Notes: generated by a model from the sequence alone, not told the origin. Positions 17,103 to 26,942 are shown, counted from the stretch's first letter. The stretch is 64,000 bases of DNA from Rhodovulum sulfidophilum DSM 1374 (GCF_001633165.1 NZ_CP015418.1:558001-622000); one strand, 5' to 3'. A program made the numbers and translations.

Positions 17103-18087
17103 CGGCCACCTCCAGTCCCAAGGCCAGCGCCGCGTCGCGCAGGATGCCGTCGAGATCGCGGTGCCGGGCCTCGAAGCCCAGCGCCGCACGCGCCCGGCTC
17201 GGATCGGCCACCAGCGCGGGCGGATCGCCCGGCCGGCGCGGATGCAGGCTCACCGGCACCGGGCGACCGGTGACCCGTTCGACCGCCGCCAGCACCTCGC
17301 GGATCGACTGCCCGCGCCCGGTGCCCAGATTGACCTGCAGATCGCCGCCGCCGCGTTCCAGATGGCGAAGTGCCAGCAGATGGCCCTCGGCCAGATCGGC
17401 GACATGGATGTAGTCGCGAATGCAGGTGCCGTCGGGCGTCGGATAGTCGGTGCCGTAAATCTTGAGCGCAGGCCCCCGCCCGGCCGCCGCGAACAGCGCC
17501 AGCGGCAGCAGATGGGTTTCGGGGTCGTGGCGCTCGCTCAGCCCGGCCGCGGGATCGGCGCCGCAGGCGTTGAAATAGCGCAGCGCGACATGGCGCAGCC
17601 CATGGGCACGGCCGAAATCGGCCAGCATCTGCTCGCCGATCAGCTTGGTCCGGCCATAGGGGTTGATCGGCGCCTGCGGCGTCGCCTCGGTGATCGGCAG
17701 CGCCGCGGGCAGGCCATAGCTCGCGCAGCTCGAACTGAAGATCACGCGGCCCAGCCCGGTCTCGGCACAGGCGGACAGCAGCCCCGTCATGCCGCCGACA
17801 TTGTTGTCGTAATAGAAGCCCGGATCGCGCATCGACTGGCCGACATAGGCGGCGGCCGCGAAATGGATCACCGCCACCGGCGCATGGCTGCGGATCGCCC
17901 GCACCAGCGCCGCGCGGTCGCGGGTGTCGCCCTCGACCAGCGGCCCCCAGCGCACCGCGTCGGCATGACCTGTGCTGAGATTGTCAAAGACGACAGGACG
18001 GTATCCGGCGTCCGACAGGCGCCGGCAGGTGTGACTTCCGATATATCCCGCCCCACCCGTGACGAGAACGGGAACCGGCTTCGACAC
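17086..18087 (-). CDS. galE: UDP-glucose 4-epimerase
   Basis: Interconverts UDP-glucose and UDP-galactose for surface polysaccharides. The 333-residue short-chain dehydrogenase-type enzyme has the NAD motif VTGGAGYIGSH, DNLSTGH, HFAAAAYVGQS, the SSSCASYG serine region, the catalytic YGRTK and RYFNACGADP, all typical of GalE. It is first in an operon with the GT2 gene and the glycosidase, supporting a role in supplying a UDP-hexose for the polymer. Confidence 0.93.
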   Translation of the reverse strand: MSKPVPVLVTGGAGYIGSHTCRRLSDAGYRPVVFDNLSTGHADAVRWGPLVEGDTRDRAALVRAIRSHAPVAVIHFAAAAYVGQSMRDPGFYYDNNVGGMTGLLSACAETGLGRVIFSSSCASYGLPAALPITEATPQAPINPYGRTKLIGEQMLADFGRAHGLRHVALRYFNACGADPAAGLSERHDPETHLLPLALFAAAGRGPALKIYGTDYPTPDGTCIRDYIHVADLAEGHLLALRHLERGGGDLQVNLGTGRGQSIREVLAAVERVTGRPVPVSLHPRRPGDPPALVADPSRARAALGFEARHRDLDGILRDAALALGLEVADAGSA

Positions 18088-18560
18088 GGCGCGTCAGGCT
18101 CCGGAAATGGTCAGCGTCATCGCTTCCTCGAAACAGGGTATCGTCCGGGCGCGCTCCGCGTCGAGCAAAATCCTCGGCCTTCGGCGCCCGGCCCGCCCGA
18201 TACCGGGGTGGCGCTGGCGGGGATCGTCGACGGGCAGCCTCCGGTTTGACCCGCCCCGGCCCCCAGTCGGGCGCCGCCCTCAGCCGGACCGGAACGCCGA
18301 CCGGATCGTCGGCACGGGAAAGGACCGGGTCCGGCGGCCCACCTCGGCGGCGGCGCAGGCAAGGCGCGCCGCGGCTGACGGGGATCGATTGGCCAGAGGC
18401 AGACCATCGGAAGGCGCTTGCCACAGACGGGTCCGGAAACCGGCGCGGCGATGGGCCGACGCCCGCCTGTTGCCTTCGCCATTGGCAGGGGGGCAATCAC
18501 CCGGCGGGGCGCGCCCTCCTGCACGGCGGGCGGACGGTTGCGGGGATCAGGGCCTGTCCT
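18088..18560. other. 473-base stretch without a gene
   Basis: It contains the upstream region of galE and the 3' side of the alpha/beta hydrolase gene. Open frames here are GC-rich and have no protein-like pattern on either strand. Confidence 0.6.
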
Positions 18561-19367
18561 TCATTCGGGCTGCGACGACAGAAATCTCAGCAGGCGGGCC
18601 GTGAAGTCCTCCGGAGAATCCGCATTGGAGATATGGGCCGCCCCCTCGATGACGCAGAGTTTCGCCTGCGGCGTCTTTTCCGCCATGCGCCGGCTCAGAT
18701 CCGGCGGAGACATCCTGTCGAGCTCTCCGGCAATGAAGAGCGTCGGCATGGCAAGCTCGGCCAGACGCCCGGAGATGTCGAAACCGGCGATGCCGCGCGC
18801 GACATGCGCAAGCGAGGGGCCATGCGAGGTCGCTGCGATGCCGTGCCAGACCTGATAGGTCCGCATCCCCTCCGGCGTATTCCGGAAAGCCTCCGAGACC
18901 GAAACCAGCCAGTTCTGCTCAAGGCGCGTCACCGGGCCATGCGGCTGCTCGAAGACGATGGCCCAGCCCTCGCTCATCGCCCTGAACTCGGGCGTCGCGG
19001 TGTTCTCGAAGCTGTTGGCCACAACGAGGCGCCCTATCCCGGTCGGACGCCGAAGCGCGAGCTCGAACGCGACCATGCCGCCGAGAGACAACCCCACGAC
19101 ATCGAGCGTCTCGATGCCAAGCCGGGCCAGCAGCTGTTCGGTATCGTCGGCAATATCCGCGACCCCGAATGGCGCGGTCAGGGGATCGGAGGCCCCGTGC
19201 CCGGCGTGATCGGGAACAATGACGCGATATCCCGCTGCGACCAGTGCCGGGATTTGCGGCCCCCAGGCCCGGCCGGAATTGCTGATGCCGTGCAAAAGCA
19301 GGATCGGCCGACCTTGCCCGAACTCGATGTAGTAGTTGTTGCGCCCCTTTACCTCATAACAGGCCAT
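18561..19367 (-). CDS. alpha/beta hydrolase
   Basis: A 268-residue hydrolase with LLLHGISNSGRAWGPQ (oxyanion region), DHAGHGASD, the nucleophile elbow VGLSLGGM with Ser near residue 98, an acidic residue in LFIAGELDRMSPP and a C-terminal His in IEGAAHISNADSPEDF. This resembles 3-oxoadipate enol-lactonase and other small-ester hydrolases, but the substrate is unknown. GAGGAG lies just before the ATG. It follows the MFS transporter gene by 23 bases (counted from its stop) and is presumably under the same MarR-type control, so it may act on the compound that the transporter handles. Confidence 0.85.
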   Translation of the reverse strand: MACYEVKGRNNYYIEFGQGRPILLLHGISNSGRAWGPQIPALVAAGYRVIVPDHAGHGASDPLTAPFGVADIADDTEQLLARLGIETLDVVGLSLGGMVAFELALRRPTGIGRLVVANSFENTATPEFRAMSEGWAIVFEQPHGPVTRLEQNWLVSVSEAFRNTPEGMRTYQVWHGIAATSHGPSLAHVARGIAGFDISGRLAELAMPTLFIAGELDRMSPPDLSRRMAEKTPQAKLCVIEGAAHISNADSPEDFTARLLRFLSSQPE

Positions 19368-19390
19368 GGGAAGGCTCCTCGTCGATGGTT

Positions 19391-20551
19391 TCAGAAGGTG
19401 ATGCGCTGGCCGGGCCGAAGCCGGATCGCGATCAGCCAGAGCACGACGCAGAGCCCTGCCATCAGCCCCCAGGCCAGCGTGAGATCGGACAGGTATTCGC
19501 GCAGCAGCCCCGCGATGAGCGGAAGCGCGGCCGCAACCAGGTAGCCGCCGCCCTGGACGAAACCCGCGATGGCCCCGGCGGCGCTTGCATTGTCTCCGTG
19601 ATCCATGGCGACGATCAGGCTCAGGGGGAAAAGCGCTCCGATCCCGAGGCCCGCGAAGACCGCTGCCGGCCAGGCGAGCGCAAGCGGGGCGAAGATCAAC
19701 CCGAGGAGGCCCGCGAACAAGGCCCCTATGGCGGTGAAGATTGCCGGGCGGCGGTCGGTCGATCGGCTGACCCAGCAGGATACGACAAGACCGGCGACGA
19801 CCTCGGCAAGCGTCACCACGCCAAGCATCAACCCCGCCGTCTCGGCCGAGCGGCCCAGACCGGTATAGAAGGGCGGCAACCATGCCAGAACGAGCGTGTA
19901 GGCCCCCGTTCCAAGTCCGAAAAACGCCAGCAGCAGCCATGCGCGCGGCGCCCGCGAGACCGGGAAATACGGCCTGTCTTCCGGCACACGCGCGCGCGGG
20001 TCGGTCACACGCCACCAGATCAGGCCGCCGAGCAGGGCGGGAACGGCCCAGATCCCCAGGGCCGGTTGCCAGTCCGAGGCCTGGGCGATCCAGGGGCTGA
20101 AGGTTCCCGACAGGAAGGCCCCAGCCATGATCGCGGTCGAATAGAGCCCCATCAGCCCGGCGGCAGACGCGCCTGCGCGGTGCCTGATCATGATCGGCAG
20201 CAATGCCTGCACCATCGCGATGCCGATCCCGCCGAGAATGGCGGTCACCAGCAGCAAGGCTGCGCTCGACCAGGGCCAGCGCAGCAGGTTGCCGAGAAGG
20301 ATCAGCGCCAGACCGAGGATGATGCCGTTCCGTGCGCCGAACAGGGTCTTCAGCCGGGACGTGAAAAGCAGGCAGATCCCCATCAGGGCCACCGGCAGCG
20401 TGGTCAGCAGGCTGGCGCCGGTATCGCTCAGGCCGGTATCGCGCTGAATGACGTCAAGCATCGGCCCGATGGCCGCCATCGTCGGCCGCAGATTGATACC
20501 GACCACGAGAATGGCGGCCGAGAACAGGAACCGCTCTGAAAACCTGGACAA
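19391..20551 (-). CDS. MFS transporter of the CynX/NimT type
   Basis: A 386-residue inner-membrane protein with about 12 helices. Early sequence ILVVGINLRPTMAAIGPMLDVI and LLTTLPVALMGI are characteristic of the CynX/NimT (cyanate/nitroimidazole) branch of the major facilitator superfamily. The TTG start is chosen because AAGGAGG sits five bases before it; an ATG five codons upstream would put this ribosome site inside the gene. First gene of a two-gene operon with the hydrolase, divergent from marR, so it probably exports or imports the compound sensed by the MarR protein. The substrate is not known. Confidence 0.85.
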   Translation of the reverse strand: MSRFSERFLFSAAILVVGINLRPTMAAIGPMLDVIQRDTGLSDTGASLLTTLPVALMGICLLFTSRLKTLFGARNGIILGLALILLGNLLRWPWSSAALLLVTAILGGIGIAMVQALLPIMIRHRAGASAAGLMGLYSTAIMAGAFLSGTFSPWIAQASDWQPALGIWAVPALLGGLIWWRVTDPRARVPEDRPYFPVSRAPRAWLLLAFFGLGTGAYTLVLAWLPPFYTGLGRSAETAGLMLGVVTLAEVVAGLVVSCWVSRSTDRRPAIFTAIGALFAGLLGLIFAPLALAWPAAVFAGLGIGALFPLSLIVAMDHGDNASAAGAIAGFVQGGGYLVAAALPLIAGLLREYLSDLTLAWGLMAGLCVVLWLIAIRLRPGQRITF

Positions 20552-20596
20552 GTTACCTCCTTCCATGGCGGCTTGCCACGGAACAGAATTCCGAAT

Positions 20597-20616
20597 ATAT
20601 CTCTACGTAGAGATAT
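20597..20616. promoter_or_regulatory. perfect palindromic operator between marR and the MFS gene
   Basis: ATATCTCTACGTAGAGATAT is a perfect 20-base palindrome centred between the two divergent genes, 31 bases before marR and 46 before the MFS start. This is the expected size and place of a MarR-dimer site controlling both directions. Confidence 0.75.
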
Positions 20617-20646
20617 TATTATCTTGATGTCAAGACAGGTGCAGGG

Positions 20647-21135
20647 ATGGACAGAGCACGCAAAGCTGCCGGGCAATGGGCACGGGAAAAGCCTCATCTC
20701 GATATCGGGCCGATGGTGCTTCTTGGCCGGCTGGGGGAGGCGGCGCTTGTCATTTCCCGCGACCGGCTCAACCCGGTCTTTGCCGAGTTCGACCTTCAGC
20801 CGGGCGAGTTCGATGTCCTGGCGACGCTACGCCGGAGCGGAGCGCCCTACGCCATGACGCCGACCCATCTCTACGAGGCGGCGATGATCTCCTCCGGGAG
20901 CATGACGAACCGTCTGAACCGGCTCGAACAGGCTGGCTGGGTGAAACGGCAGCCCAATCCCGAGGACAGGCGGGGAACGCTTGTCGCGCTGACACCGGGC
21001 GGCCTTGCCCTGATCGACAAGGCGGTCGAGAGCCATGTCGCCAATATGCGCACCATCGTTTCCGGTCTGACAGAGCGAGAGCAGGACCAGCTTTCCCAGC
21101 TATTGGAAAAGTTGCTGGCGTCTCAGGGCTCCTAG
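20647..21135 (+). CDS. MarR-family transcriptional regulator
   Basis: The 162-residue protein has the winged helix of the family: FDLQPGEFDVLATLRRSG, TPTHLYEAAMISSGSMTNRLNRLEQAGWVKRQPNPEDRRGTLVALTPGG, followed by a dimerisation helix (IVSGLTEREQDQLSQLLEKLL). The DRRGTLV wing is typical. It is divergent from the MFS-hydrolase operon and separated by a perfect palindrome, so it most likely represses both itself and the operon and lets go on binding a small phenolic or similar ligand. Confidence 0.9.
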   Translation: MDRARKAAGQWAREKPHLDIGPMVLLGRLGEAALVISRDRLNPVFAEFDLQPGEFDVLATLRRSGAPYAMTPTHLYEAAMISSGSMTNRLNRLEQAGWVKRQPNPEDRRGTLVALTPGGLALIDKAVESHVANMRTIVSGLTEREQDQLSQLLEKLLASQGS

Positions 21136-21365
21136 CGGCTCAGCCCGGCATCGGCCGGATCGGGGCGAGGATGCCTCCGATCTGCCCGGACGCCCGGATC
21201 TTGCAGATATATGCGCATGGCGCGGGCCCGCTGCGGGTCGTGAGCCTGCGCCCGAGGTTGCAGGAGCGAAGGGACCCTGCGGCAGTCCGGTGGACGGCTG
21301 CGCCCGAGGCAGGAGGGCGTCCGCGGGGTGGGGTCGTGGCCGTGGTCGTTGTAGCGCGTGACAGC

Positions 21366-21477
21366 GGCAGAACGAATGGCGTTTGTACTCGAACCGGACG
21401 AGGCAGGTCTTCCAGACCGCCGGCGGCACGGCGTGGAAACCGTCGAACGGGTCGGCACAGGGACAAGCCGGGGGCAC
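21366..21477 (-). mobile_element. relic of an IS21-family IstA transposase
   Basis: One minus-strand frame reads CADPFDGFHAVPPAVWKTC followed directly by LVRFEYKRHSF. This matches the conserved IstA pattern PFDGF(x)nVSxTCLVRFxxNRYSV in spacing and key residues. The frame breaks on both sides and no terminal repeats or istB piece are seen, so it is a scrap of a degraded element rather than an active one. Confidence 0.5.
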
Positions 21478-21868
21478 TCTGCCCCGAACGCCTTCCGGAT
21501 CCTCCTGCCCGGGAAGGCGCGATGGGGGGAGGCACCGCTACGGGACACTGTTGCAGGCCGAGACCACGGCCGGGCGGGATCTGCCGCCGCCAGACGGGCT
21601 GCAGCCGGGCCATCGCCGCCCGGCGCCGCGACAGGGCCGCCATGTCGTACCGCCGACGCTTGCGGACCGACCGAAGAGCCACTTGCCTGCCCGCTGCCAC
21701 AAGGGCGACGCATGACCCTGTCGAAGGCGCGCCCAGCCTTCCGGCGCGAGACCGGCCGGCCTGCAACCGCCCGCGTCCTCGGCCGCGATACCGGCGGCCC
21801 CGACCGAGCCCATTTGCCAGGGCCGCGACGCTGAGCATTTGACATGGCGGCGCCGCGATGAGATGAAA

Positions 21869-21896
21869 GTATGATAAATCTTGTTCTTTATCATAT
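21869..21896. promoter_or_regulatory. NikR-like operator upstream of nikA
   Basis: GTATGA, 16 bases, TCATAT: the spacing and sequence fit the NikR consensus GTATGA-N16-TCATAC with one mismatch. The inverted repeat is in fact longer, ATGATAAA / TTTATCAT with eight bases between. It lies 11 bases before the nikA start. Confidence 0.65.
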
Positions 21897-21907
21897 CGGA
21901 GAGGGCC

Positions 21908-23497
21908 GTGCTGTCCCGTCGTTCCCTTCTGGCCCTGCCCTTCTACGGTGCCTGTCTGACCACGCCACTGACCGCCCTGGCCGCCGGGCGCAGCGGCGAG
22001 ACCGTCTTGCGCTTTGCCTGGCCGCTGAATGCCGGGCCGCTGAACCCGCATCTTTATTCGCCGAACCAGATGTTCGCGCAGAACATGCTCTACGACCCGC
22101 TCGTGCGCTACAGGGCCGACGGCCGCGTGGTGCCCTGGCTGGCCCGCTCCTGGACGGTCTCGGAGGATGGCCGGGAGTACACTTTCGCGCTGCGCGAGGA
22201 TGTCGTCTTCTCGAATGGCGAGATCTTCGACGCGGCCGCGGCCAAGGCCAATTTCGACGCGGTGCTGGCCAACCGGTCGCGCCATGCCTGGCTGGAACTG
22301 GCCAACCAGATCGTGGCGGCCGAGGTCGTCGCGCCCTTCACGCTGAGACTGCGCCTGAAGGACGCCTATTATCCCACGCTGCAGGAACTGGCCCTGCCCC
22401 GCCCGTTCCGCTTCATCGCGCCGTCGCAATTCGTGGATGGCGGGACCAGGGACGGCATCCTGGCCCCGATCGGCACCGGGCCCTGGGTCCTGACCGAAAC
22501 GTCGCTGGGCGAACATGACGTCTTCCGCCGCAACGACCGCTACTGGGGCGCGCGCCCGGCCTTTGCTGGGGTCACGGTCAAGGTCATTCCCGACCCCAAT
22601 ACCCGCGCCATCGCGCTTCGCACCGGGCAGATCGACATGGTCTACGGCATCGACGGGCCGCTGTCGCCCGACACGTTCGCAGAGCTGGCGCGCTCTGGAG
22701 ATTTCAAGGCCGGCCTGTCGGCACCGATGGAAACCAGCTCGCTGGCGCTGAACACCGCCCGGGGCGGGACACGGGATCTTTCCGTGCGCCGGGCCATCAA
22801 CCATGCCGTCGACAAGGATGCCCTGATCGCGGCCGTCCTGCACGGCACCGAGAAGCGCGCCGATACCCTGTTCGCGCCCAACGTGCCCTATGCCGATATC
22901 GGGCTCGAGCCCTACCGCTTCGATCCCGCCGCCGCGGCCGGGCTGCTGGAGGCCGATGGCTGGGTCGCGACCCGGGCCGGCCAGCCCCGGCAGAAGGACG
23001 GCCAGCCGCTGATCCTGGATCTGTGCTTCGTCGGCACCGATGCGGTGGCCAAGGCCAAGGCCGAGATCCTGCAGGCCGACCTGGCCGCCGTCGGCATCGG
23101 CGTCAGCCTGATCGGCGAGGAGGAAAGCAGCATCTATGCCCGCCAGCGCGACGGCCGGTTCCACATGATCTTCAACCGGACCTGGGGCGCGCCCTACGAC
23201 CCCCATGCCTTCCTCAGCGCGATGCGGGTGCCCGCGCATGCCGATTACCAGGCGCAGCTGGGCCTGCCCGACAAGGCCGAGATCGACCGCCGGATCGGCG
23301 AGGTTCTGATCTCGACCGACGAGGCCACGCGGCAGGCGCTGTATCGCGACCTGCTGACCCGGTTCCACGAGGCCGCGGTCTATCTGCCCCTGACCCATCT
23401 GACGGCGATGGCCGTGGCGCGGCCCGGGATCGGGCCGCTGCGCTTCGGCGCCATGTCGAGCGAGATCCCCTTCGAGATGCTGACCCCGGACGCCTGA
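21908..23497 (+). CDS. nikA: nickel-type ABC transporter substrate-binding protein
   Basis: A 529-residue periplasmic binding protein of the peptide/nickel class. The GTG start follows GGAGAGGG; the signal peptide is [24 protein letters not shown] with a twin-Arg-like pair. The domain order is that of Nik[35 protein letters not shown] at the front, then [31 protein letters not shown] and [14 protein letters not shown]. Both the resemblance to NikA, and the operator upstream, point to nickel (or a metal chelate). Cobalt is an alternative, since a B12-dependent lyase operon lies downstream. First gene of nikABCDE. Confidence 0.82.
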   Translation: MLSRRSLLALPFYGACLTTPLTALAAGRSGETVLRFAWPLNAGPLNPHLYSPNQMFAQNMLYDPLVRYRADGRVVPWLARSWTVSEDGREYTFALREDVVFSNGEIFDAAAAKANFDAVLANRSRHAWLELANQIVAAEVVAPFTLRLRLKDAYYPTLQELALPRPFRFIAPSQFVDGGTRDGILAPIGTGPWVLTETSLGEHDVFRRNDRYWGARPAFAGVTVKVIPDPNTRAIALRTGQIDMVYGIDGPLSPDTFAELARSGDFKAGLSAPMETSSLALNTARGGTRDLSVRRAINHAVDKDALIAAVLHGTEKRADTLFAPNVPYADIGLEPYRFDPAAAAGLLEADGWVATRAGQPRQKDGQPLILDLCFVGTDAVAKAKAEILQADLAAVGIGVSLIGEEESSIYARQRDGRFHMIFNRTWGAPYDPHAFLSAMRVPAHADYQAQLGLPDKAEIDRRIGEVLISTDEATRQALYRDLLTRFHEAAVYLPLTHLTAMAVARPGIGPLRFGAMSSEIPFEMLTPDA

Positions 23498-23501
23498 CCC
23501 C

Positions 23502-24446
23502 ATGAAAGCCTTCATCCTGCGACGGTTGCTCCTGCTGATCCCGATGCTGTTCGGGGCCTCGCTGGTGATCTTCCTGATGCTCAGGCTGGGCCCCAGCGAC
23601 CCGGCGCTGGACTATCTGCGCCTGTCCAAGCTGCCGCCGACGCCGCAGGCGCTGGCCGATGCGCGCGAGATGCTGGGGCTCGACCGGCCGCTGGCGACGC
23701 AATATCTCGACTGGATCGGCCGCGCGCTGCGGGGCGATTTCGGAACCTCCTACGCCCTGCAGCGTCCGGTGCTGCCGGATATCCTGCATTTCCTGCCGGC
23801 GACGATGCAGCTGGCCGGGACGGCGCTGGCCTTCACCTTGCTGGTATCGGTGCCCTTGGGGATCTGGGCCGCGCGCTACCGCGACCGCTGGCCCGACCAT
23901 GCGGTGCGGCTGGTCGCCTTCCTGGGCGTCTCGGTGCCGAATTTCTGGCTGGGCTTCCTGCTGGTGCTGGTCTTCTCGGTCCATCTGGGCTGGCTGCCGC
24001 CGATGGGGCGCGAGGGTCCGGCAAGCCTGGTGATGCCGGTCATCGCCGTGGCGCTGATGTCGCTGGCCGTGAATGCCCGGCTGCTGCGCGCCAGCATGCT
24101 CGAGGTCGCGGGCCAGCGCCATGTCCGCTATGCCCGGCTGCGCGGCCTGCCGCCGCGCATGGTCGAACGCCGCCACGTGCTGCGCAATGCCTGGCTGCCG
24201 GTCATCACCGCGACCGGCATGCATATCGGAGAGCTTCTGGGCGGCACCCTGGTGATCGAGAGCATCTTCGGCTGGCCCGGCCTCGGGCGCTACGCGGTCT
24301 CGGCGATCCTGAACCGGGACTATCCGGTGATCCAGTGCTTCACCCTCCTGATGGTGGTCATCTTCGTGCTCTGCAATCTCATCGTCGACATTCTCTACGC
24401 CCTGGCCGATCCGCGCATCCGCCAGGCCACGCAGGCGCCGCAATGA
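23502..24446 (+). CDS. nikB: nickel-type ABC transporter permease NikB
   Basis: A 314-residue inner-membrane permease of the DppB/NikB class with six predicted helices. [29 protein letters not shown] is the usual first helix, [17 protein letters not shown] lies in the middle, and the ATPase-contact loop reads [25 protein letters not shown]. It begins four bases after the nikA stop and its stop overlaps the nikC start (ATGA), so translation is coupled. Confidence 0.88.
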   Translation: MKAFILRRLLLLIPMLFGASLVIFLMLRLGPSDPALDYLRLSKLPPTPQALADAREMLGLDRPLATQYLDWIGRALRGDFGTSYALQRPVLPDILHFLPATMQLAGTALAFTLLVSVPLGIWAARYRDRWPDHAVRLVAFLGVSVPNFWLGFLLVLVFSVHLGWLPPMGREGPASLVMPVIAVALMSLAVNARLLRASMLEVAGQRHVRYARLRGLPPRMVERRHVLRNAWLPVITATGMHIGELLGGTLVIESIFGWPGLGRYAVSAILNRDYPVIQCFTLLMVVIFVLCNLIVDILYALADPRIRQATQAPQ

Positions 24447-25300
24447 GCCTGGCGCTGAACCGCCGACAGGCCGGGCCGGTCTGGCGCAGGCTGCGTCTGG
24501 GCGCGGCCTGCCTGATCGTCGCGCTGCTGGTGCTGGCCGCGCTGGTCGGCCCGGCGCTCGCGCCGTTCGAGCCCGACGCGGTCGACATCGTCCACAGGCT
24601 GCAACCGCCCGGCGAAGGCCACCTTCTGGGGACCGACCATCTCGGGCGGGACATCTTCTCGCGGCTGATCGCGGGCACCCGGACCTCGCTTGGCTGCGTC
24701 GCGGCGACGCTGGTGCTGATCCTGATCATGGGGCTCGGGCTGGGCGGACTGTCGGGCTATGCGGGCGGGCGGATCGACCAGGCGATCATGCGCGTCGCCG
24801 ACATCTTCATGACCTTCCCGACGCTGATCCTGGCGCTTTTCATGATCGGCATGCTGGGCACCGGGCTGGTCAATGTCATCATCGCCATCGCCCTGTCCCA
24901 CTGGGCCTGGTATGCGCGGATCGCGCGCGGCATCGTCATGTCGATGCGTCACCGCGATTTCCTGCTGGCGGCGCGGCTGGCCGGGGCAAGCCGCGCCCGC
25001 ATCTTCATCGAGCACCTGCTGCCCGCGACCTTCTCGCAGATGATCGTTCTGGCCACGCTCGATGTCGGGCACATGATGCTGCATGTCTCGGGGCTGTCCT
25101 TCCTGGGGCTGGGCGTGCAGGCGCCGACCGCGGAATGGGGGGTGATGATCGCCGATGCCCGCCAATTCGTCTGGACCGCGCCGATGCTGATCTTCTGGCC
25201 CGGGCTCGCGCTGTTTCTGACCGTCATGGCCTTCAACATGCTGGGCGACGCGCTGCGCGACCGGCTGGATCCCGGCCTGGTCGGGGAGGCCGCCCATTGA
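24443..25300 (+). CDS. nikC: nickel-type ABC transporter permease NikC
   Basis: A 285-residue permease of the DppC/NikC class. The periplasmic entry loop [23 protein letters not shown] is diagnostic, and the coupling loop [24 protein letters not shown] contacts the ATPases. The end [18 protein letters not shown] is also typical. The ATG overlaps the nikB stop and the stop overlaps the TTG start of nikD. Confidence 0.88.
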   Translation: MSLALNRRQAGPVWRRLRLGAACLIVALLVLAALVGPALAPFEPDAVDIVHRLQPPGEGHLLGTDHLGRDIFSRLIAGTRTSLGCVAATLVLILIMGLGLGGLSGYAGGRIDQAIMRVADIFMTFPTLILALFMIGMLGTGLVNVIIAIALSHWAWYARIARGIVMSMRHRDFLLAARLAGASRARIFIEHLLPATFSQMIVLATLDVGHMMLHVSGLSFLGLGVQAPTAEWGVMIADARQFVWTAPMLIFWPGLALFLTVMAFNMLGDALRDRLDPGLVGEAAH

Positions 25301-26061
25301 CCCGGGTTCTCACGATCGAGGGGCTGAGCGTTTCCGCCGCCGCCCGGCCGCTGCTGCGCGACCTCAGCCTCGAGATCGCGCAGGGCCGCACGCTTGCGCT
25401 GGTCGGCGCCAGCGGATCGGGCAAGTCCACCGCCTGCGCCGCGGCGCTGGGGGTGCAGGCAGGCAATCTCGAGGTCAGCGGACAGGTCTGCCTGGACGGC
25501 AATCCGGTGCCGCCCGACCGGCTGCGGGGGCGGGTCGTGGCCTCGATCCTGCAGAACCCGCGCAGCGGCTTCAACCCGCTCCGGACCATGCGCGACCACA
25601 TGCGCGAGACCTGCCGGGCGCTGGAGCGGCCCTGGGCCGAGGATACCGCGCGGCACCTGCTGGCCGAGGTGGGTCTCGAAGACCCCGACCGGGTGCTCGG
25701 CCTTTATGCCTTCGAGATGAGCGGCGGCATGCTGCAGCGCGTGGCCATCGCGCTGGCGCTGCTCGGCGGGGCGCCGTTCCTCTTCGCCGACGAGCCGACG
25801 ACGGATCTCGATCTGGTGGTACAGGCGCGCATCCTCGATCTGCTGGAACGCAGCCGCGACCGGGCGAGGCTGGGGCTGCTGCTGATCACCCATGACATGG
25901 GCGTCGTCGCGCGGCTGGCCGATGAGGTGGCCGTGCTGGAGGCCGGGATCGTGGTCGAGCGCGGCCCGGTCGGACAGATCTTCCACGCTCCGCGCCATCC
26001 GGTGACGCGGATGCTGGTCGCGGCGCATCTTGCCCTTTACGGAAAGGAGCTGCCGGCATGA
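25297..26061 (+). CDS. nikD: nickel-type ABC transporter ATP-binding protein NikD
   Basis: A 254-residue ATPase with Walker A GASGSGKST, Q-loop LQNPRSGFNP, a slightly odd signature MSGGMLQR, Walker B FLFADEPTTDLD and H-loop ITHDMG, all catalytic residues present. No ATG fits; TTG at the nikC stop (TTGA overlap) gives [12 protein letters not shown], the normal family start, so TTG is chosen. Confidence 0.85.
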   Translation: MTRVLTIEGLSVSAAARPLLRDLSLEIAQGRTLALVGASGSGKSTACAAALGVQAGNLEVSGQVCLDGNPVPPDRLRGRVVASILQNPRSGFNPLRTMRDHMRETCRALERPWAEDTARHLLAEVGLEDPDRVLGLYAFEMSGGMLQRVAIALALLGGAPFLFADEPTTDLDLVVQARILDLLERSRDRARLGLLLITHDMGVVARLADEVAVLEAGIVVERGPVGQIFHAPRHPVTRMLVAAHLALYGKELPA

Positions 26062-26942
26062 GCCTGCTTGCCGCCCGTGGCCTGTCGCACAGCTATCGCA
26101 GCCATCCGCTGCTGGGCCCGGCAAGAACGCATGAGGCGCTGTCGGATATCTCGCTGGAGATCGCCGAAGGCGAGACCGTGGCCCTGCTCGGACGCTCGGG
26201 CTGCGGCAAGAGCACCCTCGCGCGGCTGATTTCGGGGCTCGAGCGGCCGACGGAGGGCGAGATCCTGTTCCGGGGTACGCCGCTGGCCGCGGCACGCGGC
26301 GCGGCGCGGCTGAAGATGCGGCGCGCGGTGCAGATGGTGTTTCAGGATTCGCCCGATGCCACCAATCCCCGCCATACCGTCGGCCGGATCGTCGCCGAGC
26401 CGCTGCGCCATCTGACCCGGCTGGACCGCAAGGGCCGCGAGGCGCGCGTCGCCGAGCTGCTCGATCTGGTCGAGCTGCCGCCCCGGACCGCCGGAATGCG
26501 CCCCGGCCAGCTGAGCGGCGGCCAGTTGCAGCGGGTCTGCATCGCCCGCGCCCTTGCCCCCGAACCCCGGCTGGTCATTCTCGACGAGGCGGTGTCGAAC
26601 CTCGATCTGCACCTGCAGGCCAGCACGCTGGCCTTCCTCGGCGACATCCGCCGCCAAAGCGGCATCGCCTGCCTCTTCATCACCCATGACCTGCGTCTGG
26701 TGAGCCGTTTCGCCGACCGCGTGCTGGTGATGGACCGGGGCCGGATCGTCGAGGAAGCCCCCTCCGGAGAGCTCGCGACGCTGTCGCATCCCGCCTCGCG
26801 CGCCCTCCGCGAGGCCATTCTGCCGCCATTTCCCGGCCGCCCGGCCGCCAGCAAGGCCGTGACCCTGCCTGAAAACCCGCGCGAAATCCCGACGGCGCCT
26901 GTCGAGGCCGACGCTGTCCCCAGCCCGATCCCCGTCCCCTGA
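26058..26942 (+). CDS. nikE: nickel-type ABC transporter ATP-binding protein NikE
   Basis: A 294-residue ATPase, last gene of the operon. It has Walker A GRSGCGKST, Q-loop VFQDSPDATNP, signature LSGGQLQR, Walker B VILDEAVSNLD and H-loop ITHDLR. The last 30 residues (ASKAVTLPENPREIPTAPVE...) are a low-complexity tail beyond the usual end. ATGA overlap with nikD. No nikR gene follows, so the proposed regulator must be elsewhere. Confidence 0.86.
   Translation: MSLLAARGLSHSYRSHPLLGPARTHEALSDISLEIAEGETVALLGRSGCGKSTLARLISGLERPTEGEILFRGTPLAAARGAARLKMRRAVQMVFQDSPDATNPRHTVGRIVAEPLRHLTRLDRKGREARVAELLDLVELPPRTAGMRPGQLSGGQLQRVCIARALAPEPRLVILDEAVSNLDLHLQASTLAFLGDIRRQSGIACLFITHDLRLVSRFADRVLVMDRGRIVEEAPSGELATLSHPASRALREAILPPFPGRPAASKAVTLPENPREIPTAPVEADAVPSPIPVP

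Larger units (their letters stand above)
21136..21907. other. 772-base stretch with IS21 relic and nik promoter
   Basis: No intact gene is visible. The middle carries a short piece of an IS21-type transposase on the minus strand, and the last 40 bases carry the nik operator. The rest is GC-rich without a clear pattern. Confidence 0.55.
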
